A stretch of 44,587 bases of DNA from assembly GCA_035946615.1 (NCBI GenBank), contig DASYZB010000146.1, positions 1-44,587 of the forward strand, read 5' to 3'. This document shows, piece after piece, positions 8,768 to 15,588 of this stretch. The stretch's first letter is position 1. Each line of letters opens with the position of its first letter. The notes beneath the pieces were generated by a model. It worked only from the letters and a program-made list of their open reading frames with translations, searched no databases and was not told where the DNA came from. The translations under genes were made by a program, and so were the position numbers. The stretch is from Verrucomicrobiia bacterium (GTDB lineage: Bacteria > Verrucomicrobiota > Verrucomicrobiia > Limisphaerales > UBA8199).

Positions 8768-9985
8768 TCAGGATTTGCGGTTCGGTTCACCGGTTGCGGG
8801 TTGGTGACCTTCCTGGCTGCCACCCGATGCGCCGGCCCTGACAGCCGGCTCCTGTCCCTTTCCTTCCACATCCACTTTGGCCCCGGGCCGGAGCATTAAC
8901 AGCCCGTTGATTACAACTTGATCGTCCGGCGCCAAGCCCTTCGTGACTGCCCGTAGTGAACCATAGTTGCGGCCCGTCGAGATAGGACGCGCCTGAACGG
9001 TGCCCTCATTGCCGACAATATAAACGTATTTGTATCCCTGGTCGGACAATACGGCCACGTCCGGGATGAGCATCGCCGGTTCCGGGGCGCCGGCCAGCAC
9101 CCGCAGGGTAGCAAACATTCCCGGCACCAGAGTTCGGTCCGCATTTGGAAAAACGGCGCGCAGCCGAATTGTGCCGGTCTGCGGGTTGACCTGGTTATCA
9201 AAAAAGTCGAGCCGCCCACGATGAGTGAAAGTCTCCTCGTCAGCCAATTGCAGGTCGCAGAGGGCGCCACCGCCCTGTTCGTCGGAGTTAGTAGCCTGCT
9301 TCATTTTGGCGCGGTATTTCAGAAAGGCCCCTTCGTCCACATCAAAGTAGCAGTAGATCGGGTCCATCGAGACGATGGTGGCCAGGACCGTCGCGCCGCT
9401 GTTGCCCTGCAGTTGAACGAGATTGCCGACCGTTACGAGGCGGCGGCCAATTTTGCCGCTGACCGGGGCTGTAATACGGGTGTAATCCAGGTTGAGCTGA
9501 GCGGTCGATTCTGCTGCGCGCGATGCAGCCAAGGCCGCCTCGCTTTCGCGCACGGCCTTGTTCCGGCTGTCGTACTCCTCCTCGGAAATCGCTTTGGTTC
9601 CACGCAAACTTTCTGCACGGCGCAGGTCGCTCCGGGCTAATTCCAGACGAGTTTCGGCCTGCTGCCTCTCGGCAGAAGCGCGGTCCAGGTCCGCCTGGTA
9701 GGGCTTGGGGTCAATCACGAACAGCAGGTCACCCGCCTTGACCTCGGTCCCATCTTCGAAATGGATGGATTCCAGGTAACCCGAAACACGCGGGCGCAAT
9801 TCGACGGTCTCAACGGCCTCAATGTGGCCCGGATACTCATCCCAATTGGTGACGACCTCGGTGCGGGGATGGCTCACAGTGACTTTGGAAGGCGGTGGAC
9901 TGGCCGGCGGCTTGTTTGGCGCGCACGCGCTCAGAAGCGGGGCCAAGCTGCCGATGATCAAGGCGTGAACGATAAAATTTCTCAT
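8768..9985 (-). CDS. RND efflux periplasmic adaptor lipoprotein (AcrA/MexE-like)
   Basis: A 405-residue membrane-fusion protein that links the inner-membrane pump to the outer-membrane channel. The ATG at 9983-9985 is preferred over a start near 10222, because it begins directly with a signal peptide and lipobox (MRNFIVHALIIGSLAPLLSAC) and the longer frame would overlap the TetR gene. It then shows the barrel-sandwich half-motif VELRPRVSGYLESIHFEDGT with DLLFVIDPKPYQADL, a helical hairpin (SAERQQAETRLELARSDLRR), the second half-motif (RITAPVSGKIGRRLVTVGN), and beta-barrel and membrane-proximal domains. The C-terminal tail is Gly/Pro-rich. It sits 29 bp after tetR and 12 bp before the pump. 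I see no strong Shine-Dalgarno sequence. Confidence 0.95.
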   Translation of the reverse strand: MRNFIVHALIIGSLAPLLSACAPNKPPASPPPSKVTVSHPRTEVVTNWDEYPGHIEAVETVELRPRVSGYLESIHFEDGTEVKAGDLLFVIDPKPYQADLDRASAERQQAETRLELARSDLRRAESLRGTKAISEEEYDSRNKAVRESEAALAASRAAESTAQLNLDYTRITAPVSGKIGRRLVTVGNLVQLQGNSGATVLATIVSMDPIYCYFDVDEGAFLKYRAKMKQATNSDEQGGGALCDLQLADEETFTHRGRLDFFDNQVNPQTGTIRLRAVFPNADRTLVPGMFATLRVLAGAPEPAMLIPDVAVLSDQGYKYVYIVGNEGTVQARPISTGRNYGSLRAVTKGLAPDDQVVINGLLMLRPGAKVDVEGKGQEPAVRAGASGGSQEGHQPATGEPNRKS

Positions 9986-10014
9986 AAATTTGTTTCGGTT
10001 GACGTGGCTGGCGA

Positions 10015-10722
10015 TCAAGATTTTCGGATTTGGAGTTTCGAGGCGTGCAAAACCCTGGGCCGTCTGGGGCGAGCTTCCCCGCTTGTCTCCGCGCAAAAGC
10101 CCGGCGAGAAGAATCGGATCATCTCCGCGAGCACCCGCTCGGTATCGACGGGATTGCAAGCGCCGTGGGTCTCCTGTTCGAGTTTGTGCGGGTTGCACAG
10201 GATGAACGCCAGCGCGCCCCACACAAATTCCAGGCGCCAGCGCAGATTGGCTTCCGGCACGCGCGGCAGACTCGCCCGAAGCGCCTTGAGAAAGGCTTCC
10301 CGCACATCCGCATGCTGGCTGCGAAGAATCTTCTGTGTCTCCGGGTCCGGCTCCGTCACGATGCGCCCCAGCAGCCGCCTCACTGCCTGGGGACCGGGGG
10401 AGGACTTTACCGCAAGGCGCAATGGCGGCAGGAGCATCGCTTCGAGTATCTGCTCCACCATGAGCGGCCGGCCTGCTGCGGCGCCTTCGAGCCTCCGCAG
10501 CAGTTCGAGGTGCTCTGCCCGCAGCGGACCAAAGCGCCGCTTGAGCACCGCTTCCATTAAACCGTTTTTGGATTGGAAGTAATAGTAAACCGTCGCCAGA
10601 TTCACCTGCGCCTCCAGCACAATGTGGCGCAACGACGCCCCGGCAAAGCCATGCTCGGCAAAGGCCTGTTCAGCGGCATCCAGGATTCGCTCTCGCCGGC
10701 ATTGTTCGGCTGCGGGTGTCAT
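10015..10722 (-). CDS. TetR/AcrR family repressor of the RND efflux operon
   Basis: A 235-residue one-component regulator. The N-terminal helix-turn-helix is classic (RILDAAEQAFAEHGFAGASL, then NLATVYYYFQSKNGLMEAVL). The rest is a helical ligand-binding domain of the kind that senses pump substrates. The ATG lies at 10720-10722. Nine bases upstream is a 25-bp palindrome, and an ideal promoter is just beyond, so it very likely represses its own operon. It is the first gene of a run with the adaptor (29-bp gap), pump and channel. The inducing ligand is unknown. Confidence 0.95.
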   Translation of the reverse strand: MTPAAEQCRRERILDAAEQAFAEHGFAGASLRHIVLEAQVNLATVYYYFQSKNGLMEAVLKRRFGPLRAEHLELLRRLEGAAAGRPLMVEQILEAMLLPPLRLAVKSSPGPQAVRRLLGRIVTEPDPETQKILRSQHADVREAFLKALRASLPRVPEANLRWRLEFVWGALAFILCNPHKLEQETHGACNPVDTERVLAEMIRFFSPGFCAETSGEARPRRPRVLHASKLQIRKS

Positions 10723-10730
10723 TTCATGTT

Positions 10731-10755
10731 AAACGCTCGTTTAAAACGAACGTTT
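10731..10755 (-). promoter_or_regulatory. TetR operator palindrome
   Basis: A 25-bp inverted repeat of the form AAACGnnCGTTT-n-AAACGnnCGTTT. Only one mismatched pair (positions 6 and 20 of the repeat) and the central base break perfect symmetry. Each half contains its own CGnnCG core, as expected for a site bound by two TetR dimers. It lies between the -10 box and the start codon of the adjacent regulator gene, where bound repressor would block transcription. Confidence 0.8.
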
Positions 10756-10756
10756 G

Positions 10757-10785
10757 ACCATACTCACTACCACAGTCCTCGTCAA
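10757..10785 (-). promoter_or_regulatory. Sigma70-type promoter of the tetR-RND operon
   Basis: Read on the minus strand, TTGACG (10785-10780) is followed by a 17-bp spacer and TATGGT (10762-10757). This is close to the bacterial housekeeping consensus. The predicted transcription start falls inside the TetR palindrome at 10731-10755, supporting autorepression. Confidence 0.7.
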
Positions 10786-10989
10786 GGGTTCTTGTCCGCG
10801 CGAAGGGTCGTAAACTGCGTCAGTCCTCTGTCGCTTTGGAGGGTTGCCTAGGACTCTGTTTACCAAATTGCGACCGTTTGGAGGGTTATCTTTTCGTTGC
10901 CGAGTTGACCGGAGGGTCGGCGCCGCCGGCTCAAGCAAGCCGATCTCTGGCTGCAGGTGGCGGGATTCCCCGTGGCCACCCACATCCGC
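10786..10989. other. Intergenic stretch with short GGAGGGT direct repeats
   Basis: No gene is called here. The 11-mer TTTGGAGGGTT occurs twice (10835-10845 and 10877-10887), 42 bp apart, and GGAGGGT occurs again at 10911-10917. Weak ORFs of about 80-98 codons cross the region on both strands, but none has a recognisable start context or protein character. Confidence 0.4.
10956..10980 (-). terminator. Possible hairpin after the complex I/GltD operon
   Basis: GGTGGC (10956-10961) pairs with GCCACC (10975-10980), with a further GGGA/TCCC pairing inside. It lies 10 bp past the stop of the GltD-like gene on the minus strand. There is no following U-run, so it is at best a weak or Rho-assisted terminator. 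Confidence 0.25.
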
Positions 10990-12417
10990 TCACGGGCTGG
11001 GCGGAGAGGTTTGAGCCAGATAAGAATGAATGCGGGCGGCTGCCAGGCGCGCATCGCGCACGGCGTGCAGAATCGAAGTGGGCCCGCGCACGATGTCGCC
11101 ACCGGCGAAAACTCCCGGCATCGAGGTCATGAGGTTTGAATCGACGGCAAGGCCCCCCCAATCGTTCCTTGCGAGCATGTTGAAATCATCATCCTCCGAG
11201 GAAGGCGCCGGCATAAATCCCAATGCCAGGATCACGCAATCGGCGTCTATCTCAAATTCCGTTCCGGGTTGAGGGCTAAAGCTGAGCCGTTCGGTCCCTG
11301 CCGATTCGAGCCGGGTGCGGATCAGGCGCAAACCGGACACCGACTCGGTGCCGCGTCCGAGTACGGCGACGGGCGCCGCCTGGAAGAGGAACCGCGCCCC
11401 TTCTTCGCGGGCATTGCGATATTCCTGCCTCGAGCAGGGCATTTCGCGCTCGCCCCGGCGATAGACACAAAGGGTCTCACGCGCTCCGTACCGGATGGCA
11501 GCGCGCAAACAATCCATGGCGGTGTCGCCTGCGCCCAAAACGACCACCCGCTGGCCGGTGATGTCCAGCGCGGACAGTTGCAGGGGAATCGACGTATTCT
11601 TTTGCAAAAGAAAGGGCAGCGCCTGGATGGCCCCTTTGAGTTCCGCACCCGGCACATCGAGTGGGCGCGCCTGGCGCCAATCGATCCCGATCATCACGGC
11701 GTCGAAACCGGTTCGCAATTGCGCAAGGGTGATATCCTTTCCTGGTTTCAGGCCGAGGCAAAACGCAACCCCGCGCTTTTTCAACAAATCGATGCGGCGT
11801 TGAACGATGGATTGGTCCAGCTTGAAAGCCGGAACGCCGTTGACCAACAACCCGCCCGGAACCACATCGGAATCAAAAATGCTGACCGCGTAGCCCTTCT
11901 TTGCCAGCTCCTCGGCGCAGGCGAGGCCGCCCGGGCCGGAGCCCAGAACCGCGATCTTCAGCCCGTTGGGCGGAGCGGTGCTGGCATCGACCTGGCCATG
12001 GGCAAAGGCATACTCGATGAGAAACTGTTCGAGGCCCTGGATGGAAACCGGCTCCGAAATCGATTCCAGGATGCAGGCTCCCTCGCAGAGATGGTCGCTC
12101 GGGCAGACCCGGGCGCAGATTTCGGCCATGTTGGTGACCGAACCCAGGACTGCCGCGGCTTCCAGAAAGCGGCCTTCAGCGGTGAGCAGCATCCATTCGG
12201 GGATAGGGTTGCACAGCGGGCATCCCATCACACAACTGGGGTTGGGGCATTGGATGCAGCGGCTGGCCTGTTCACGGGCGGTGGCCTCATCATAGAGCCC
12301 GTAGATTTCGAGAAAATCAGCCGCTCGTTCGGATGCGGAGCGTTTTGGCAATCCCTGGCGGGTTAATTCGCGCCAGGCGTATTTCGAGTTCAAGTTCGTT
12401 GCGCCAGTCTCGCTCAT
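10990..12417 (-). CDS. GltD-like FAD/NAD(P)-dependent Fe-S oxidoreductase
   Basis: A 475-residue protein of the glutamate synthase small-subunit family, which moves electrons between NAD(P)H, FAD and [4Fe-4S] clusters. The N-terminal Cys set is visible (CIQCPNPSCVMGCPLC and CARVCPSDHLCEGAC). It is followed by an FAD-binding GxGxxG (VLGSGPGGLACAEELAKKGY), a second Rossmann motif for NAD(P)H (VVVLGAGDTAMDCLRAAIRYG) and the C-terminal FAD motif GVFAGGDIVRGPTS. Length matches GltD (about 470). No gltB is adjacent. The gene begins 20 bp after nuoN, on the same strand, as the last gene of a complex I operon that lacks nuoEFG. It may therefore feed electrons to that complex; this is inference. A stand-alone GltD paralogue is the alternative. 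Confidence 0.88.
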   Translation of the reverse strand: MSETGATNLNSKYAWRELTRQGLPKRSASERAADFLEIYGLYDEATAREQASRCIQCPNPSCVMGCPLCNPIPEWMLLTAEGRFLEAAAVLGSVTNMAEICARVCPSDHLCEGACILESISEPVSIQGLEQFLIEYAFAHGQVDASTAPPNGLKIAVLGSGPGGLACAEELAKKGYAVSIFDSDVVPGGLLVNGVPAFKLDQSIVQRRIDLLKKRGVAFCLGLKPGKDITLAQLRTGFDAVMIGIDWRQARPLDVPGAELKGAIQALPFLLQKNTSIPLQLSALDITGQRVVVLGAGDTAMDCLRAAIRYGARETLCVYRRGEREMPCSRQEYRNAREEGARFLFQAAPVAVLGRGTESVSGLRLIRTRLESAGTERLSFSPQPGTEFEIDADCVILALGFMPAPSSEDDDFNMLARNDWGGLAVDSNLMTSMPGVFAGGDIVRGPTSILHAVRDARLAAARIHSYLAQTSPPSP

Positions 12418-12437
12418 GGGACAGATGGGTTATGGGT

Positions 12438-13934
12438 TTATGGTGGAGCGGGTTTCATTTCCTTCGATTTAACTTCGACTGCCAGGACAGCGGTTGAGGG
12501 CGTGAGGTTTGCCCGGGCGACCGATGTCGAGATGGTATCCAGCACGCGGGCCGGCACAACGCCCAGGGCAAGAATGCCTCCAATGAGCAGAACACACAGG
12601 ACGCGAGTCGGCCAATCCAGCCTGATCGGCGGCAACTCGCCGGGGTCACGGAACCAGGCCTCGCGTACGACGCCCAAATAGTAATAAATAGCAATGGCAG
12701 CATTGACGACCGCGATGATAACCAGCGCCAGATGGCCCTTGGCCAAGGCGGCGGAGAGCAGGGTCAGCTTGCCCATGAAGCCGACGAAAGGCGGCATGCC
12801 CGCCAGGGCAAACACCCCGACGGCCAGCGTCAGCGCCAGCAAAGGCGCCCGGCGGTGCAGGCCGGCTAATTCCTCGATGCGCACATTCGAGCCGTCGCGG
12901 GAGACTTTGCAGATGACAACAAAGCACGCCAGGACCATCAGCACATAGCCGATGATATAATAGAGGGCAGCAGAGTAACCGGCTTCGTCCAGGGCGACCA
13001 ATCCCATCAAGGCATAGCCGGCGTGGGCAATGCCGGAGAAGCCGAGCATGCGTTTGAAATCCTTTTGCATCAAGGCGATGAGGTTGCCGTAGAACATCGA
13101 GCTGGCTGCCAGGACGGTCAGGAGCAAGGCGATCGTCGTGTGGTCCGGTGTCGCCAAAGACACAAAGCGGACCAGCACCGCCACCCCGCCGATTTTGGGC
13201 AGGGACGCTATCAAGCCGGCGGTCTCATTGGCGGCGCCTTGGTACACATCCGGCGTCCAGAAATGGAATGGGAAGATGGCGAGTTTGTAGTAAAGACCGA
13301 CGAGCATCATGGCCAGGCCGACGATCGCCAGGGGCGAATGGATGACCGGCTGGAGCCTGAGCAACAGGCTCGGCAAGGATGTTGTCCCGGTCAGGCCAAA
13401 GAGGTAACTCATCCCAAAGAACATCACGCCGTTGGCCGCCACGCCGAACATGATGTACTTAATAGCGGACTCCATTTGGCTGCGCTGGCCCTGGCGTTCG
13501 CGCCGCATGGGGACCATGAGATAGAGGGGGAACGCGGAGATCTCGAGGGCTACCACCAAAGTAATCAAGTCGATGCAACTGACCAGCATCGTCAACCCGC
13601 TGACACTGATGGTCAGGAACAGGTAGTACTCCGGTTTAACATCGTCGCGGATATCCGAAAGGTTGCCGCCTAGCAACAGGATCAGCAGCAGTCCACCACT
13701 CAGGGCCAGCTTGAGCACCTGGGAAAACAGGTCCACCCGATAGGCGCCATAAAAAAGAGCGCCTTCCTGGCCGAAGCAAAACAGGCAAGATGCAATGGAG
13801 AAGCCGACAATGACGAGCGCAGCAACCCGGGTTTTGCTCGTCTGGGATTCGCCTAAACTCAAACAGAACAATACCAAGGCCCCTAGCAGGAGGACCGTCT
13901 CAGGCAAAAAAAGCAGGATGGTGGAATTCGTCAT
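12438..13934 (-). CDS. nuoN: NADH-quinone oxidoreductase subunit N
   Basis: Antiporter-like membrane subunit of respiratory complex I, about 498 residues with around 14 transmembrane helices. Proton-path residues are visible: Glu in TM5 (VVALEISAFPLYLMV), Lys in TM7 (YYKLAIFPFHFWTPDVYQG), Lys in TM8 (ASLPKIGGVAVLVRF) and Lys in TM12 (GMPPFVGFMGKLTLL). KDFKRMLGFSGIAHAGYALMG is the NuoN signature. I chose the ATG at 13932-13934 over a TTG 18 bp upstream. It is separated from nuoM by 148 bp that hold a long inverted repeat, the only large gap in the operon. Confidence 0.95.
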   Translation of the reverse strand: MTNSTILLFLPETVLLLGALVLFCLSLGESQTSKTRVAALVIVGFSIASCLFCFGQEGALFYGAYRVDLFSQVLKLALSGGLLLILLLGGNLSDIRDDVKPEYYLFLTISVSGLTMLVSCIDLITLVVALEISAFPLYLMVPMRRERQGQRSQMESAIKYIMFGVAANGVMFFGMSYLFGLTGTTSLPSLLLRLQPVIHSPLAIVGLAMMLVGLYYKLAIFPFHFWTPDVYQGAANETAGLIASLPKIGGVAVLVRFVSLATPDHTTIALLLTVLAASSMFYGNLIALMQKDFKRMLGFSGIAHAGYALMGLVALDEAGYSAALYYIIGYVLMVLACFVVICKVSRDGSNVRIEELAGLHRRAPLLALTLAVGVFALAGMPPFVGFMGKLTLLSAALAKGHLALVIIAVVNAAIAIYYYLGVVREAWFRDPGELPPIRLDWPTRVLCVLLIGGILALGVVPARVLDTISTSVARANLTPSTAVLAVEVKSKEMKPAPP

Positions 13935-13954
13935 GGGTTTAGTCGGTTCCAAAC

Positions 13955-14062
13955 CTTTGTAGGAGACGACGTGAGGAGTCTCTGATAAAGGATGTCTGTC
14001 GGCCGCCTTTGCTTCACCCGGGAGTTGCGGATCAGAGACTCCTTACGTCGTCTCCTACAAAG
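13955..14062. repeat. 31-bp inverted repeat (REP/MITE-like) between nuoM and nuoN
   Basis: Arm 1 (13955-13985) and arm 2 (14032-14062) are reverse complements with a single mismatch in 31 bp, separated by 46 bp. Each arm contains a GTAGGAGACGACGT core or its complement. The RNA would fold into a very stable hairpin in the nuoM-nuoN spacer. Its form is typical of dispersed palindromic or miniature transposable elements. It could also stabilise or attenuate the nuo transcript. I found no second copy in the window. Confidence 0.8.
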
Positions 14063-14082
14063 AGCATAGCAATGCGCCTGTT

Positions 14083-15585
14083 TCATTTTGGGTCCAGGAC
14101 GGCCAGCCCGGTGGCGGGGTGAGTTTGTTCCATGAGATGTTGGACACTGGCCTCCATGACCCGTGTCAGAGGCGCGGGATGCAGCCCAATCCAGAAAACC
14201 AGCACCAGCAGGGGCGCCAATGTGACGACCTCGCGCACGCCGAGATCGCTCAGATGCGAATGGTCCGGATTTCGAGTGCCCCCGTAAGCGACCTTCTGGA
14301 GCATCCGAAGCATATAAGCAGCGGCAAGAATGACCCCCGGCACGACACAGACCATCATCGCTTTGGAAACCGCAAAGCCGCCGCTAAGCACCAGGAACTC
14401 GCCAATGAAGCTGTTTGTGCCGGGGAAAGCCAAAGAGGACAGGGCGAAGACGCCGGCAAAGAGCGCGAAGATAGGCATGACCTTGCCCATGCCCGCCGCT
14501 TGCCCCAAATCCCGGGTGTGCAACCGCTCGTAAATAATTCCCACTACGATGAACAGGGCGCCCGTGGTGACCCCGTGATTGATCATCACAAGGACAGCTC
14601 CCTCGATGCCGACCTTGTTCAGGGCAAAAATTCCCAAGGTGGCAAAGCCCATATGCGCCACGCTCGAATAGGCAACCAGCTTTTTCAGGTCCGTCTGGGC
14701 AAGGGCCGTCAGACCGCCGTAAAGGATGGCTACCACGGATAATGCCAGTACGTACGGCGTGAACACCGCGGTCGCGTAAGGCGTCATTGGCAGGGAAAAA
14801 CGCAGAAAGCCATAGGTGCCCATCTTGAGCAGAACACTTGCGAGCAAGACGCTGCCGGCGGTAGGGGCTTCCACATGAGCTGCCGGCAGCCAGGTATGGA
14901 ATGGGAACATCGGCACCTTAATCGCAAAAGAGATAAAGAACGCCAGGAATATCCAGCATTGAAAACTCTGCGGCAACGAGCGGCCCATGAGTTCGGGGAT
15001 GCTGAAGGTGCCGGTCTTGAGATACAGTGCGATAATGGCCACCAGCAGGAAGACCGACCCAGCCATCGTGTAGATGAAAAACTTAAGTGCCGCGTAGATT
15101 TTGCGCGGCCCGCCCCAGATGCCAATCAGCAAGGCCATCGGGATGAGCATGGCCTCCCAAAAGACAAAAAAGAGGACCAGGTCCAATGCGCAAAAAACAC
15201 CCACCATCGCCGTCTCCATGATCAAAAGGCAGATCATGAACTCCTTGACCCGGGTCTGGATGTAGCGCCAGGAAGCCAGCACGCATAAGGGCATCATGAG
15301 CGTCGTCAGCAGCACCAGCAGGAGGCTGATTCCATCGATGCCCAGGGCGTAATGGGTTTTGAGCGCCGGGACCCAGGGCACGTCTTCAACAAACTGAAAA
15401 TTCGCCGTTGAGACATCAAATCGCCAGAACAACGGCAGGGAGAAAAGGGCGGCGGCTGAGGTGAAGAGCAACGTCCACCAACGCAACAGGGTTTCGTTCC
15501 TTACGAGGACAGCGATGGCCGCCGCGACCAGCGGACTGAAGATCAGGACACTGAGCGCCGTTTCGTTATAGCCGGAAAGGATCAT
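14083..15585 (-). CDS. nuoM: NADH-quinone oxidoreductase subunit M
   Basis: A 500-residue proton-pumping antiporter-like subunit of complex I. Key residues are in place: TM5 Glu (FWEAMLIPMALLIGIWGG), TM7 Lys (FAIKVPMFPFHTWLPAAHVE), TM8 Lys (LLKMGTYGFLRFSLPM) and the terminal Glu (FPGTNSFIGEFLVLSGGF) that is characteristic of NuoM. The quinone-oxidoreductase M-type signature AQTDLKKLVAYSSVAHMGF is present. It starts 3 bp after the stop of the upstream NuoL/MrpD-like gene. Confidence 0.97.
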   Translation of the reverse strand: MILSGYNETALSVLIFSPLVAAAIAVLVRNETLLRWWTLLFTSAAALFSLPLFWRFDVSTANFQFVEDVPWVPALKTHYALGIDGISLLLVLLTTLMMPLCVLASWRYIQTRVKEFMICLLIMETAMVGVFCALDLVLFFVFWEAMLIPMALLIGIWGGPRKIYAALKFFIYTMAGSVFLLVAIIALYLKTGTFSIPELMGRSLPQSFQCWIFLAFFISFAIKVPMFPFHTWLPAAHVEAPTAGSVLLASVLLKMGTYGFLRFSLPMTPYATAVFTPYVLALSVVAILYGGLTALAQTDLKKLVAYSSVAHMGFATLGIFALNKVGIEGAVLVMINHGVTTGALFIVVGIIYERLHTRDLGQAAGMGKVMPIFALFAGVFALSSLAFPGTNSFIGEFLVLSGGFAVSKAMMVCVVPGVILAAAYMLRMLQKVAYGGTRNPDHSHLSDLGVREVVTLAPLLVLVFWIGLHPAPLTRVMEASVQHLMEQTHPATGLAVLDPK

Positions 15586-15588
15586 GGT

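Noticed and set aside
10015-10222. Extended start for the RND adaptor at 10222
   Set aside because: It would overlap the TetR gene and place 79 untypical residues before a perfect lipoprotein signal peptide starting at 9985.
10836-11132. 98-codon plus-strand ORF spanning the spacer and the 3' end of the GltD-like gene
   Set aside because: Overlaps a well-supported gene on the other strand and has no recognisable protein character.
11269-12366. Plus-strand ORF of 365 codons
   Set aside because: Antisense to the GltD-like gene.
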